Shown here piece after piece: positions 33,921-47,149 of a stretch of DNA of 64,000 bases (position 1 is the stretch's first letter; each line of letters starts with the position of its first letter). Position numbers and translations under genes: made by a program. The stretch lies in contig JACTVC010000020.1 in NCBI GenBank assembly GCA_018417955.1, positions 930,001 to 994,000 of the forward strand, in the 5' to 3' direction. Source of the DNA: Laccaria trichodermophora (Eukaryota; Basidiomycota; Agaricomycetes; Agaricales; Hydnangiaceae). Below the pieces are notes generated by a model, which had not been told where the DNA came from, did not search any database, and saw only the letters and a program-made list of their open reading frames with translations.

Positions 33921-35545
33921 ATAAATTGCAGGGTGAGAGTATCTTTTCTTTTTTAAAGAAACTCACTTTGGGCTAATTATTGTATGATACAGGCTGAATT
34001 TGTGCTTGTAAATACTACTAAGATTTGAAACATGAGATGATTAACTTGCTATCAGTGTACATATGCTAATGTATGATTGAAATACAGAAAATCAGTGCTT
34101 GATTTCCTTCCCTGACTGGGAGCTGCAGTCATTGTATGCATGGCAAAATTCTGTTTTCTACTCACTTTGAATAATGAAATGGTAAATGAAACAGCAAGAC
34201 TGCCTATCACAATTTATAAAATAGTCATGTATCTGTTATAGTGTTGCCACAATGGAAAGTGCTTCTGAAGGCAAGGTGACCTCCTTGAGGTGATTCAAAA
34301 GAAGACTGTCAAGATCACAGCACATCAAGGTGAATGTGATGACACTTTTGGAAAACCTTCCCCATGCCAATGGCATGGCTGGGTGTCATTCAGTTCCACA
34401 TGCCCAAACTTGTTGCTCAACACTAAACATCAGTACTACATCATGCACTCCACTTTTTTCATTCTTTATTACTCTGGCAGTGATATTCCTAGTTTTCTGT
34501 TGTATAGCCTCAAATTATATTTGTATCCAGTATTCTTTTAGCACTTGTCCAAATTCTATCATCTGCAATAAGAATTGAACATTCATGTTTGAGATACTGA
34601 ATGATGAGTTATAAAATATACTCCTCATCCTGATTTGTGTTTCAAAGAAAAACATATAAAGCCTTCAGAGACAATGCGAACATCCCAAGTTACTGAGATG
34701 AAAATATTTGGAGAGTTGTCTCATGGTACATAAACTTCTCTCAAAATATCATCCACCAAGTAGTGTTTATCATGAAAAAAGATATTCTGTCCATAATGCA
34801 AGAGTACCAGATTCATATTTTGATGATATTCAATGTTTTTTCTCAATACTATATCAATACTGACTTAATACTTACATGAAAAAACCTTCAGAATACTAAT
34901 ATGATATAACCATATAGCATGCCTGCAGGTGCAAAACCCAATACCCAACTTTTTGTCACATCAGTGACAGCCAATTTTATCATTTGCATTCATGTTGTTT
35001 TTGCTTCATGTGTTTTTGGTGTTTTTAACCATTCAAAATGGTCACTTTTCCATTTTCAACTCCATTTGGTCCATCTGAATTTCTGAGGTAAGTTGAAATA
35101 TTCTCATTGTATTTACTCTGGTGGAAGGAACATTGCATTGAACAGTGCTGTGTGAATACTATCCTGCTTTCAGTTTTTTCATTTTTCTGAGGCCCATCTA
35201 TTTCTCTTCACCAAGAAGAGTCATCCCATGATCTTTGCTCAATGACCATCCCATAAGCAAATGTCTCCAAGTCACCATGTGTATCTTCTAGACAGCAGAT
35301 GGTCTTTTGTAGGATTGGTATTCCATTCAAATAGGCCAATACTGGAGTACATAGTGAATTGGTGTTGGACATTGGGACAACACACAGATGGGCCAGCAGG
35401 ATGCTCAGTGGACTTTGTTACTACCCTGAAGTTTCTAGCTCAAAGCTTGGACATGTTGTTTTCATATGGTGAGTGGCAATATGCATATGACATTTGTTGC
35501 TTTAATGATTGAATTGGGTACTAACCCCAAGTCAAATCATTGCTA
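33921..35545. other. AT-rich stretch, no gene seen
   Basis: Low in CpG, with only short open frames (for example 34290-34541 and 35261-35512, plus) and no recognised motif. It may be decayed repeat DNA. Confidence 0.5.
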
Positions 35546-36225
35546 TGTAATCAGTCTGTAAAAATTTGAGGTGATAAAATTTGCATTGACCTGAGTTTTA
35601 TGGATTTCACTGAAGGTCTGCTCCCCAGATTAAATGGTGTATTTTCAGAGAAAGTTCATCAACTGTAAAAACAAAAAAAGAACAAGGTCAATGAAAAGGT
35701 GGTTTACCAGCATCTATGACAGAGCATAAACCATCACACACAGTACACTCAAATTCTATGAAACCCAAACTGTGGCAAAGATTAGTGAAGAAAGAAAGTC
35801 CACACCATCTTTCCTGAGCCAGTGCTCACACCTCACACACCTCCAATGGTCCTGAAGCACACAATTATGAATCATAGACACCTCTTGCCCATAGAGGGAG
35901 AAGTATGGAAATCAATGATATTGGAACACTGAGAACTTAAGAGCTGCAGTGTACAGCACAAATGTGCTCTGCCAACATAAAGAGGATTACATGAGAAGCT
36001 GGAAATCCATCCCCTAAAAAGGGAGATAGATAACACTAGAACAAAGTTCAAAAGAGAGAAGGCACCAGGACAGAGATATACTGAGTGTATGATTCTGAGA
36101 GTCTAAGTATGGAGAAGGATACAAGTGCAGAGAGCGATATGGTGATGGTAAGGAAGAAAGCAGAGTGTGTCTATGATGTGATTAAAAGGGAAGGTGATGC
36201 CAAACAAGTGTAATCTGTGATTACA
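35546..36225 (-). repeat. Possible 3' LTR of a gypsy element
   Basis: Bounded by TGTAATCA at 35546 and TGATTACA at 36225, the short inverted ends expected of an LTR. On the minus strand it follows a purine tract (AAAGTGGGGGAGGG, 36226-36240) and the integrase end, in the right order. The partner LTR is not in the window, so the call rests on ends and context only. Confidence 0.5.
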
Positions 36226-36368
36226 CCCTCCCCCACTTTAAAACAAAAGAAGAAAGAAAAAATGTTAGTATGTTGCAAAAGATAAGTAAAATTCAAGCAC
36301 AGGTGCATCAAAAACTCAGTGGGAAAAGCTATTGGCTGGCCATGAAGAAAGTGAAAGTCTACATAATT

Positions 36369-36788
36369 TCAACTTTCACCCCTAGAAGCCAGCCATTTGT
36401 TGAGCACTGCGCATTCTTGTAATTCCAAAGAAGGTAGCCACCAGTTGTGATCTTGTCCATAACTGTGCCAACATACAAGGTATTGGTATCTGCAGCCCTG
36501 ACAACATTGATCTAAGATTTTATCAATGAAGAATTCTTGTTCCCCATCTGGAGTTAGGATTGGAGGTGGTTCTTCAAACTTTCTTGATGGGAAAAGAGTG
36601 TTGTTGTCTTCAATGAAAGGTAAGACTTCAGAGGTGTGGAATGCAGGGAAGACATTTGGGGCATTTGGTAGTTCAATTGTAACAGTAGAATGCTTTTCAT
36701 CAGTGTTGACGACCTTGTAAAGACCATCATAATGGAGGTCTTTATTGTCCCCCCCAGATTCCTGCACGATTCCTGAGGATTCTTGCAC
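36369..36788 (-). pseudogene. Ty3/gypsy integrase C-terminus with chromodomain
   Basis: Reads the end of a chromovirus pol polyprotein: YDGLYKVVNTDEKHSTVTIE, then FPAFHTSEVLPFIEDN, then a chromodomain (FFIDKILDQC, YQYLVCWHSYGQDHNWWLP, LQECAVLNKWL) and a stop at 36369. The chromodomain of such elements binds histone marks to steer integration. Reverse transcriptase, RNase H and the integrase core are missing: homology ends at a run of C at about 36752, where other repeats begin. It is a truncated remnant in CpG-poor DNA. Confidence 0.8.
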
Positions 36789-36889
36789 AGTCCCAGGACT
36801 GAGTATTGGCTGATGTACCAGCCAATCTTTTCAGTCCTATGGGGGTCCATTCCTGAGGACTGAAGACAATCCTGAGAATTTTCAGACAG

Positions 36890-37568
36890 GACTAGTCCCA
36901 GGATTGATGCATGTGATGAGTCACATGACCCACAAACATGTGCTTGGAATGCATCATTTTGTATCTCAATTATTATAACTCTGAAAAATAAACTGGTTAT
37001 ATATCATAGTAAAACATATAAATACCCATCATTCCACCAATTTTAAAGAAATTTAATGAAGGTTTGACATAGTTATGACTGAAACCAAATTACATCTTGT
37101 AAAGACTTGGGCAAAATGTAATGTGGCAACTGTAAATTATTTGATGCATACCATATATTGATAGATGGTGAGTATATTTTCATACCTAAAATTTCAATAT
37201 CCAAAAATTGAATCAAGCAAAATGATGAAAGTTTGAGTGAGTTAGAATTAAAGTCATTCTAGTATAAGTTGCACAAACAAGTATTTGTGCCAAAATAAAT
37301 TTGGTTATACCTTTCTCAGTTCTTAACCATTTTTGATGAAACAAAAACCCAATTAAAGGTAATAAATGTGGTTACAAGGGTATGTAACACATGTGACCGT
37401 TTAACTGGTTGCAACCGATTTAAACCAGTCTTTGAACGGTTTTAAAAGATTTTTGAAATGAGGCAACTGGCAACCGGACTAGCCCCAAATTTGGGCAACT
37501 GCAACTGAAAAAAAGACTGGTCCATGGTCCAGTTCAGTCCGGTCCACCAGTTATTTTCAGTCCTATGG
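36890..37568. mobile_element. hAT-like small element, copy A (left part)
   Basis: Aligns with the two ends of the element at 44981-51046 as if the insertion in that copy were absent: 36960-37325 matches 45186-45371 and 37324-37568 matches 50784-51028. Its right tip (ACCTTTAAACACTA) is at about 44033-44051, separated by the 6.46-kb insertion. The left tip was not found, so the copy may be truncated. Confidence 0.7.
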
Positions 37569-37879
37569 CACAAGTATACATAGATGTCGCTATAGTACCA
37601 TAACAATAGAAATTGACAATTGTCCCAATAAGTCATAGGGCTACCCCAATGGGCCCAATACACATGGACACTATGGATCCATACCTGGGACCAATGGATG
37701 TTTACAGCATATGGTATTAATGTGTGGCCCAATGCATATTCTGCAGATGTGGTTATTGCCATAATCAATGGTACCATAGGTACCCAAAGTATAATCTACA
37801 GAATGGCCAAATGTTGGGCCACATGCGTTCAAGAGATCACCTGAAGCATTGACATGCTGACTGCAATTGCTCCGAAAAT

Positions 37880-38330
37880 GCAACTGAAAAAATGTCCGGA
37901 TTTGTGGTTGCCATGTTGGATGTCACTGCCCCAAATATGCAGCTGAAGAAAGGTCCGGATTTGTCACTAGTATGCAGAATACCAGTGCTCCAAAAATGCG
38001 GCCGAAAAAATGTCCGGATTTGTGATTAACTTAGTTAATGTCACTGCTCCGAAAATGCCGCCGAAAAAAACATCCGGATTTGTATTGAAGATGCTGAATG
38101 TCATTGCCCCAAAAATGCGACCGAAAAAATGTCCAGAGTTGTAGTTGACTGGGTAAATGTCACTGCTCCAAAAATGCGGCCGAAAAAACATCCGGATTTG
38201 TATTTAAGATGCTGAATGTCATTACCCCGAAAATGCGGCCGAAAAATTGTCCGGAGTTGTAGTTGGCTGGGTAAATGTCACTGCTCCAAAAATGCGGCCG
38301 AAAAAACATCCGGATTTGTATTAGTACAAC
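37880..38330. repeat. Satellite with about 60-bp unit
   Basis: Seven or so copies of a unit like GAAAATGCGGCCGAAAAAAC, then ATCCGGATTTGTATTTAA, then ATGCTGAATGTCATTGCCCC. Variants continue, interrupted, to 40340. Confidence 0.85.
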
Positions 38331-39179
38331 ACTGTCCGAAATTTCAGATGTAATTTTGACAGGCGCCAGACAACCCCCATGGAATGCTTCAATGCTTGAA
38401 ATTTAGAACTTCAAGCACCCGAAAATGCGGCCGAAAAAACATCCAGATCCGTATTTAACATGCTGAATGTCATTGCACCAAAAATGCGGCCGAAAAAAAT
38501 GTCCGGATTTGTGATTAACTTGGTGAACATCACTGCTCCGAAAATGTGGCCAGAAAGACATCCAGATTTGTATTAGTGCACCAATGTCCGAAGTTTTGGA
38601 TGTAATTTTGACACACACCAGACAGCCCCCCCATGGATTGCTCTGAAGTCCGAAATTTTTTAAGTTATTTCCATCCAGATATAATGATCCCCATAGACTG
38701 CACCAATGTCTGAAATTTTGGATGTAATTTTGACAGGGGCCAGACAACCCTCATGGAATGCTCCAATGTCTGAAATTTATACTTCAAGTACCCGAAAATG
38801 CAGTCAAAAAAACATGCGGATTTGTATTTGACATGCTGAATGTCATTACCCTGTAAATGTGGTTGAAAAAATGTCCGGAGTTGTAGTTGACTTGGTCAAT
38901 GTCACTGCTCCAAAAATGCGGCCAAAAAAACATCCGGATTTGTATTAGTGCGATTTGTATTAGTGCAGCAATGTCCGAGGTTTTGGATGTAATTTTGACA
39001 TGGACCAGGCAAGCCCCATGCGGAATGCTCTCAATTCCGAAATTTTGTGGGTCATTTCCATTCAGATGTATTAATCTCTGTAGAGTGCACAAATGTCTGA
39101 AATTTCAGATGTAATTTTGACAGAGGCCAGACAACCCCCATAGAATGCTCCAACATCCGAAATTTAGTACTTCAAGTAC

Positions 39180-42100
39180 CCGAAAATGCAGCCGAAAAAT
39201 GTCCGGATTTGTGATTAACTTGGTGAACATCACTGATCCGAAAATGCAGCCAACAAAACATCCGGATTTGTATTAGTGCACCAATGTCCGAAGTTTCAGA
39301 TGTGATTTTTACATGGACCAGACAACCCCCCGCGGAATGCTCTGAAGTCCGAAATTTTTTAAGTTACTTCCATCCGGATATAATAATCCCCATAGATTGC
39401 ACCAATGTCCGAAATTTTGGATGTAATTTTGACAGGGGCCAGACAACCCCCATGGAATGCTCCAATGTCTGAAATTTATACTTCAAGTACCCGAAAATGC
39501 AGTCACAAAAACATCCGGATTTGTATTTAACATGCTGAATGTCATTGCCCCGAAAATACAGCCGAAAAAATGTCCAGATTTGTGATTAACTTGGTGAATG
39601 TCACTGATCCGAAAATGCGAGTCATTGCCCCAAAAATGCGGCCGAAAAAACATCCGGATTTGTATTTAAGGTGCTGAATGTCATTACCCCGAAAATGTGG
39701 CTGAAAAAATGTCCGGAGTTGTAGTTGACTTGGTCAATGTCACTGCTCCGAAAATGCGGCCGAAAAAACATCCGGATTTGTATTTAACATGCTGAATGTC
39801 ATTGCCCTGAAAATACAGCCGAAAAAATGTCCGGATTTGTGATTAACTTGGTGAACGTCACTGATCCGAAAATGTGGCCGAAAAAACATCCGGATTTGTA
39901 TTAGTGCAACAATGTTAGAAGTTTCGGACATAATTTTTACATGGACCAGACAACCCCCCGCGGAATGCTCTGAAGTCCGAAATTTTTTAAGCTACTTCCA
40001 TCCAGATATAATGATCCAGATAGACTGCACCAATGTCTGAAATTTCGGATGTAATGTTGACAAGGCCAGACAACCCCCATAGAATGCTCCAATGTCCGAA
40101 ATTTAGTACTTCAAGTACCTGAAAATGCGGCCAAAAAAACATCTGGATCTGTATTTAACATGCTGAATGTCATTGCCCCGAAAATATGGCCGAAAAAATG
40201 TCCGGATTTGTGATTAACTTGGTGAACGTCACTGATCCGAAAATGCGGCCGAAAAAACATCCGGATTTGTATTAGTGCAACAATGGCCAAAATTTCGGAT
40301 GTAATTTTGACATGGACCAGACAACCCCCCACGGAATACATTGATGTCCGAAATTCTAGACTACAAAACTTTGTAGTGTCTGCTTTTTAGACTACACAAT
40401 TTTGTAATGACCAGTTGAACTCAGGCAGAACTCTCTCAATTCTTAATCAATTTGGATGTTCTTGGGCTCGTTTTGACAGGTAAACCCGTGGGGTGGTGGG
40501 TATGGGTACTCTACAGGTCATGTATGGGCCACTTGTCCGATATTTATAGGTTTTTTAGTGTCCTTGATCATGAATGAGTATATGGGTTCATGGGTCTATG
40601 GTTGAAGGAGTGAAAAGGGTGGACATTTTGCAATTGCTGGATCATTAGTTTACTATGTATAAGTATATATATGTTCATGGAGATATGGTTCAAGGAGTGA
40701 GAATGACATAGTTCAATCTTAAAACTAAGTGAAATACCGGAATGTCAAATTGTCCATCCTTTTCACTCCTTCAATGATAGTCCCATGAACCTATGTACTT
40801 ATTCATAGTGAAGGACACTACAAATTATATGTCAGAAAAGTGGACTACAAACTTTCAAGTTTGGGAGACCAGACATCAATGAATAAGTACATATGTTCAT
40901 GGGGATGTATGGTTGAAGAGGTGACACAGACAGTGAAAGCAATAGCAAAATGCCCACCATTATCACTCCTTCAACTATAGCACCCTGAATCTATGTACTT
41001 ATTCATAATAAACCAATGATACAGAAATGGCAAATGTCCACCCTTCTCACTCCTTCAACCATAGACCCATGAACCCATATACTCATTCATGATCAAGGAC
41101 ACTAAAAAACCTATAAATATCGGACAAGTGGCCCATACATGACCTGTAGAGTACCCATACCCACCACCCCACGGGTTTACCTGTCAAAACGAGCCCAAGA
41201 ACATCCAAATTGATTAAGAATTGAGAGAGTTCTGCCTGAGTTCAACTGGTCATTACAAAATTGTGTAGTCTAAAAAGCAGACACTACAAAGTTTTGTAGT
41301 CTAGAATTTCGGACATCAATGTATTCCGTGGGGGGTTGTCTGGTCCATGTCAAAATTACATCCGAAATTTTGGCCATTGTTGCACTAATACAAATCCGGA
41401 TGTTTTTTCGGCCGCATTTTCGGATCAGTGACGTTCACCAAGTTAATCACAAATCCGGACATTTTTTCGGCCGTATTTTCGGGGCAATGACATTCAGCAT
41501 GTTAAATACAGATCCGGATGATTTTTTGGCCGCATTTTCGGGTACTTGAAGTACTAAATTTCGGACATTGGAGCATTCTATGGGGGTTGTCTGGCCTTGT
41601 CAACATTACATCCGAAATTTCAGACATTGGTGCAGTCTATCTGGATCATTATATCTGGATGGAAGTAGCTTAAAAAATTTCGGACTTCAGAGCATTCCAC
41701 GGGGGGTTGTCTGGTCCATGTAAAAATTACATCTGAAACTTCGGACATTGTTGCACTAATACAAATCCAGATGTTTTTTCAGCTGCATTTTCGGATCAGT
41801 GATGTTCACCAAGTTAATCACAAATCTGGACATTCTTTCGGCCGCATTTTCAGGGCAATGACATTCAGCATGTTAAATACAAATCCAGATGTTTTTTCGG
41901 CCGCATTTTCGGAGTAGTGACATTGACCAAGTCAACTACAACTCCGGACATTTTTTCAGCCACATTTTCAGGGCAATGACATTCAGCATGTTAAATACAA
42001 ATCCGGATGTTTTTGTGACTGCATTTTCGGGTACTTGAAGTATAAATTTCAGACATTGGAGCATTCCATGGGGGTTGTCTGGCCCCTGTCAAAATTACAT

Positions 42101-42375
42101 CCAAAATTTCGGACATTGGTGCAGTCTATGGGGATTATTATATCTGGATGGAAGTAACTTAAAAGATTTCGGACTTCAGAGCATTCCGTGGGGGGTTGTC
42201 TGGTCCATGTAAAAATTACATCCGAAACTTCGGACATTGTTGCACTAATACAAATCCGGATGTTTTTTTGGCCGCATTTTCAGATCAGTGATGTTCACCA
42301 AGTTAATCACAAATCCGGACATTCTTTTGGCCGCATTTTCGGGGCAATGACATTCAGCATGTTAAATACAAATCC
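39180..42375. repeat. 3.2-kb palindrome
   Basis: The left arm (about 39180-40640) is the reverse complement of the right arm (about 41030-42375), with a 0.4-kb partly symmetric centre near 40840. The innermost kilobase is almost perfectly paired, including TTTAGACTACACAATTTTG and AGGTAAACCCGTGGGGTGGT with their complements. Arms match with occasional transitions, many at CpG. Confidence 0.9.
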
Positions 42376-42479
42376 AGATGTTCACCTCCGTGGAGCTCTA
42401 GCTGGTGGCCCACGGATGTAACGGACCAATGGGCTTAACAAATGGTGTGGCCCATGGGTGCCACAGAAGACCTGTTGGC

Positions 42480-43610
42480 CCATGGGTCCAACAGCAACAA
42501 TGGGTGTCCGCAGAAACAGAGTGGTAGGTAATCCGTTGGTCCGCAGATAAAAGAATTGCTGGTCCACGGGGGTAACAGAACAAGAGCAGGTCCGCGGATG
42601 AGAGCGCAGCCCACGGGTGTAATGGAACAAGTGCTCATCCATGGATGAAACAGCACAATTGCTGGTCCACAGGTGTAACGGAATAATGGTCTCTGAATGT
42701 AAAGGCACAATTGTTGGTCCATTTTGCAGGCCAGCTGCAAATGTGGCCCATGGGTGGGGGGCTGATGGAAGAGTGCCTATTGTTTAAGGACCAGCAGGTG
42801 GTCTGTGGGTGTCTGCAGATGTAACGGCGTGGTAGGTAATCCATCGGTCAGCGGATAAAAGAATTGTTGGTCTGTGGGGGTAACAGAACAAGAGCAGGTC
42901 TGCGGATGAGAGTGCAGCCTGTGGGTGTAATGGAACAAGAGCTCATCCGCGGATGTAATGGCACTATTGCTGGTCCACGGGTGTAACGGAATAATGGTCT
43001 GTGAATGTAAAGGCACAATTGTTGGTCCATTTTGCAGGCCAGCTGCAAATGTGGCCCACGGGTGGGGGGCTGATGGAAGAGGGCCAATTGGTCAAGGAGC
43101 AGCAGGTGGTCCGTGGGTGGCCACAGGTGTAACGGAGCAGCAGGTAATCCGTGGGTGTAATCGGAGACCTGCGGGGAGCCACAAATGGTCCGTGGTTGTA
43201 ATTGGAAACCTGCAGGCCAAATGGAAGAAGGTTCCGCAGGTCTAAGGGAACAAGAGCTGGACATTGTGGGTGTAACAGAATAAGATACCACAGGTGTAAT
43301 GGACCTATTGTTGACCCGTGGGGTAACAGAACATAATCTTGCCTGTGTGGCGACCCACGGGGCTAACAGAACAAGAGCTGCCCCATGGGGGTAATGAACA
43401 ACAGCCAGCCCAAGGGTGTAATGGATCAATTATTGATCTGTGGGGGTAACAGAACATGATCTGGCCCGCATGGCAACCTGCAGGGGTAACGGAACACGAG
43501 CTACCCCATGGGGGTAACTGCACAATAGCCAACCTGCAGGTGTAATTGCACAATTGTGCGGCCGTGGGTCCAATGGAACAGGAGCGGACCCGCAGGTTTA
43601 CCGGACCAAA
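42480..43610. repeat. 305-bp tandem repeat and decayed copies
   Basis: Two clear units (42497-42799 and 42800-43105) share GGTAGGTAATCC, GATAAAAGAATTG, ACAGAACAAGAGCAGGTC, then TAAAGGCACAATTGTTGGTC and GGTGGGGGGCTGATGGAAGA. Shorter GGTGTAATGGAACAAGAGC units continue to about 43610. Confidence 0.8.
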
Positions 43611-44051
43611 GCCCACACCCGCAAAATTCAAATAATCATTGGGCTAACCTATGAACTATAGCTTATATCATGGCATGGGCCCAACTTACAAGCCATAGCA
43701 TTGAAATTTTACCATTGGGCCCAACCTGTTCCCTTAACGATTTCCCTTCATTGGGCCCAACTATCAATAGTACCTTAATACTGTCATATATCAACGGCCA
43801 AAATTACCCCCATTTAAGCCATGTGGCCAATCTATAAACCCTTAGCTTGGACTGTGGCACTGTCATTGGCCAACAATCAAATATACATATTGTCATGTTG
43901 TTGGGCCAATGTATAGTATCATAATGTCTTTTGTAATTGGGCCCATTGGGGTAGCCCTATGACTTATTGGGACAATTGTCAATTTCTATTGTTATGGTTC
44001 CATAGCGTATCTACTGAATGCCCTGCCTATGGACCAGACCTTTAAACACTA

Positions 44052-44980
44052 GCTGATGGTGATTTTCTCAATGATGAATACCCACAACCCCACAAGTGAC
44101 AACAACCCCACCACTACCACCACACACCACCATGACAGCCCATCCACCAATGCTGACTGTGATGGTGAAGAATGGAAACAGCAGTGGTGCCCAACAAACA
44201 GCGGCACCACCAAACTACTTCCACCACCACCCACCAATGACAAGCATTCACGGACAACAATGACAACCCCATCCATAGACAATGACCACCCATGAGTGCA
44301 CATGGACAACAATGAGTCCCCCATGTACAGCGATGCCCATGCACAGACGACAACCCCCCATGCACAAATGATGAGTGCCAGCAGACAATGAGCACCCACA
44401 GACAGACACAACCCCCCCCACCACTGCCAATGAATGGCAAATGAGGCCGCCACCGATGAGCAGCAATAATGCCCACCCCCAGTATGTCCCCCCTCCCTTT
44501 CTATCCTTCCTTCCTGTCTGTCCCCTCCCTATCTGTCCTTCCTTCTTGTCTGTCCCCCCTCCCTGTCTGTCCCCATTTCTGTCTGACCCCCTTTCCTCTC
44601 TATCTCCCTTCCTCTTTATCTCCCTTTCTGTCTGTTCTCCCTTTCCTGTCCTCCTTCCTACCCCTGTCTGTACCCCCCTTCCTGTCTGTCCCTCCTTCCC
44701 CCCTCCCTCTAATATACTTGTAAAGTAATTTTGATGTCATTTTAAATAGAATTAAATTCTACTATATATTGATATCTGAATGCTTTAAGGATGGAAATAG
44801 AGTTAAGTTCATTAATGAAGTTAGAGGAAGTGTTTAAAGATGTCACAGATGGTTAAATGTCATGTAGTCCTCAGGAATCCTGAGGACTTGACAGAATTTT
44901 TCTCCTAAAACTCAAATTTGCCAAAATTATGGTGTAGTCCAGCAGGAAGCCTGTGGATCCTGCAGGATTCTGTGGGGGAC
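44052..44980. repeat. Low-complexity spacer with pyrimidine microsatellite
   Basis: 44090-44470 is CCA/ACC-rich. 44490-44710 is a CCCTTCCTGTCTGTC-like pyrimidine tract of tandem 20-30 bp units. No gene seen; the open frames are by-products of low complexity. Confidence 0.7.
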
Positions 44981-45467
44981 TAGTGTTCATAAGTTCAGTT
45001 CAGTCCAGTTTTTTGCCCCCAAAATGTGCAACCGTGGACTGCAATCAGTCTTGGACTGACCCAGATATTGAGGGAACCAAATCAAACCACCTAGGACAAG
45101 TCTTTTGCAGTCTATGGAATGGGTTCAGACTGATCTAAACCAGTTTTTTTGCATAGAATTTATTATACCAATATAAACAATTTGTACCTCAACTATTATT
45201 ACTCTGAAAAATAAACGGGTTATATACCATAGTAAAGCATGTAAATACCCATCATTCTACCAATTTGTAAGAGATTTAATGAAGATTTGACATAGCTATG
45301 AATGAAACTGAATTACATCTCCTAGAGACTCAGGTCAAATATGGATTTGGTTATATCTTTCTCAATTCTTACAGCACTTTCACAATGTAATGAGAATCAC
45401 TTTTTTTTTTGTGTTTCCATATTTGGAATTTAGAGAACCTTGTCAATTTATTTGTCTTGTCTTCACT

Positions 45468-46382
45468 ATGGGCAACCAGAAAATCAGCATGGACCTCAAA
45501 GAATGTGCACTACAACTCTGGGAGCTTGGCTACAACCTAGGCTTTATCTCAGAAAGTCTATGTATCTCTGAGGCAAGCATTTATTGGTGGCACAGCATCT
45601 TTGTGGAATTTAGCTCTGTCAACTGGCCACCCTCTCCACTGCTTGGAAGGCCAAGAATCATTGTTTGCACTGTGCTCACTGCTATCAAGGAAGTCTACCA
45701 CAATGAAGCGGATGCATACCTTGATGAACTCATCTGGTGGCTTGCCATTCACCACAATATCGCGATCTCATGCAGTGTGCTTCACAAGAACCTTCTAGAT
45801 GCAGGTCTCACTCAAAAACTGCTCCACAAGATTGCAAAGGAACATGATGAAGAGATGAGAGCTGAGTACATGGATGTGATTCGAGATTTCACAGGTGGTG
45901 GGGTGCAGAACCGGTGTTCATTGACGAGTTCAGCAAAAATGACCATGATACTGCACAACGCTACAGATGGGCACCATCTGGACAATGCACAGACTTCATT
46001 GACAACTTCGTGCATGGTGATTGGTATTCCATGGTGGTGGCAATTAATATCAGTGGCTATGATGCAGTATGTTCTGTCCTGGGATCATTTGACAGTGACT
46101 AGTTTCGTGATTTCATCATTGAGCAGGTGGTGCACCAAAATTCACACTCTTTCTCCATTTAATGAATGTTGGATAGCTCCCGGGATTCAGGAATGAATGC
46201 CTGGCCTGGAGAATGGAGTATCTTGATCATGGACAATTGCCAGATCCACCATAATCCTGAGTTGGTTGATCTCATCAATGTGGCAGGTGTGATTCTCTCC
46301 CATGATCTTTCCTCACTTTACTGAGGATAGGCAGGTTGTCTTTTGATATACCTTCCTCCTTATTCACCTGATCTGAACTGTA
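45468..46382 (+). pseudogene. IS630/Tc1-type transposase, 5' part (broken)
   Basis: The N-terminal helix-turn-helix reads MGNQKISMDLKECALQLWEL and ISEASIYWWHSIF, then the linker SPLLGRPRI, then YLDELIWWLAIHHNIAIS and LLHKIAKEHDEEMRAEYMD. After the linker the frame shifts: the catalytic segment FIDEFSKNDHDTAQRYRWAP is in a second frame (45914-46100), and IMDNCQIHHNPELVDLINVAG in yet another near 46230. The end of this part reads IYLPPYSPDLN, where the 2.1-kb element at 46383 interrupts it. The DDE-type fold is recognisable, but at least three breaks remove function. Confidence 0.8.
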
Positions 46383-46446
46383 CTTTACCCTCCCCGGCTT
46401 AATCCATATGGAATCCATGGAAGGGGGGTGGATTCCAGGAATTCCA

Positions 46447-46745
46447 GATGGATTCCATGGAATGGCTGATGGACTCCATACTTTCTGGAGATGGATTCCA
46501 TGGAATGGCTGATGGACTCCATACTTTCTGGAGATGGATTCCATGGAATGGCTGATGGACTCCATGCTTTCTGGAGATGGATTCCATGGAATACCTGATG
46601 GACTCCATGCTTTCTGGAGATGGATTCCATGGAATACCTGATGGACTCCATACTTTCTGGAGATGGATTCCATGAAATGGCTGATGGACTCCATACTTTC
46701 TGGAGATGGAATCCATGGAATACCTGATGGACTCCATACTTCTTT
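46447..46745. repeat. 43-bp tandem repeat
   Basis: About seven copies of GGATTCCATGGAATGGCTGA followed by TGGACTCCATACTTTCTGGAGAT, with GAATACCTGA as a variant. Each copy contains palindromic GGATTCCATGGAAT-like segments related to the element's ends. Confidence 0.9.
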
Positions 46746-47149
46746 CAGATGGAATCCATACTTTTTCCATACAGAATTCAGATGAAATAAGTCCCAGTTC
46801 CACCATAGAATCACAAGTCCAGACTTAATCTGTAAAGTTCCAACTTAAACACTAATAAATGAAGAAAACTAAGATGTATTGAATAAGACTACATCACTTT
46901 ATTTTACTACATATAATATTAAAGGGAGGGGGAGGGAGAGGTATAGATATATAGTGATTAAGGGAGGGGGAAGTGATGGAGGGGAGTGGGAGTTGTGGGG
47001 AGAGGGAGTTGTGGAGAATGAGGAGGGAGGGGAGGGGTGGAGAGTGATGGAGGTGGGGAGTTATGTAGGGGGAAGGAAAGGTGGAGAGTGGAGGAGCAAT
47101 GGGGGAGGGTGTGATGTGGAATAATGATGGAGGGAGGGGGGAGGGGCTT

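Larger units (their letters stand above)
37569..44025. mobile_element. 6.46-kb palindrome-rich element
   Basis: Flanked by CCTATGG on both sides (37562-37568 and 44026-44032), a 7-8 bp target duplication inside the hAT-like copy A; the unoccupied sequence TCCTATGGAC is present at 51020. The termini share about 75 bp inverted (CCATAACAATAGAAATTGAC, then AATTGTCCCAATAAGTCATA). Inside are 60-bp satellites, a 3.2-kb palindrome and 305-bp tandem repeats. No transposase was seen, so it looks like a non-autonomous foldback-type element. The many open frames here are by-products of the repeats. Confidence 0.75.

Noticed and set aside
38403..41549. ORFs reading SGHFFGRIFGAMTFSMLNT and mirror copies
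   Set aside because: The same peptide appears from both palindrome arms on opposite strands, and is only the satellite read in its stop-free frame.
37880..42375. CRISPR-like regular repeats
   Set aside because: The 60-bp units are directly tandem without unique spacers and belong to a eukaryotic transposon-like palindrome with splice-rich genes around it.
42382..43631. Several ORFs of 60-190 codons with HPRT/SVTP-type repeats
   Set aside because: They arise from the 305-bp tandem repeats and differ in frame between units; no domain.
44049..44476. Minus-strand ORF with hydrophobic CLSLVGGGGSS-like segments
   Set aside because: Low-complexity GGT/GTT-rich sequence; the plus strand is open as well, with no conserved motif.
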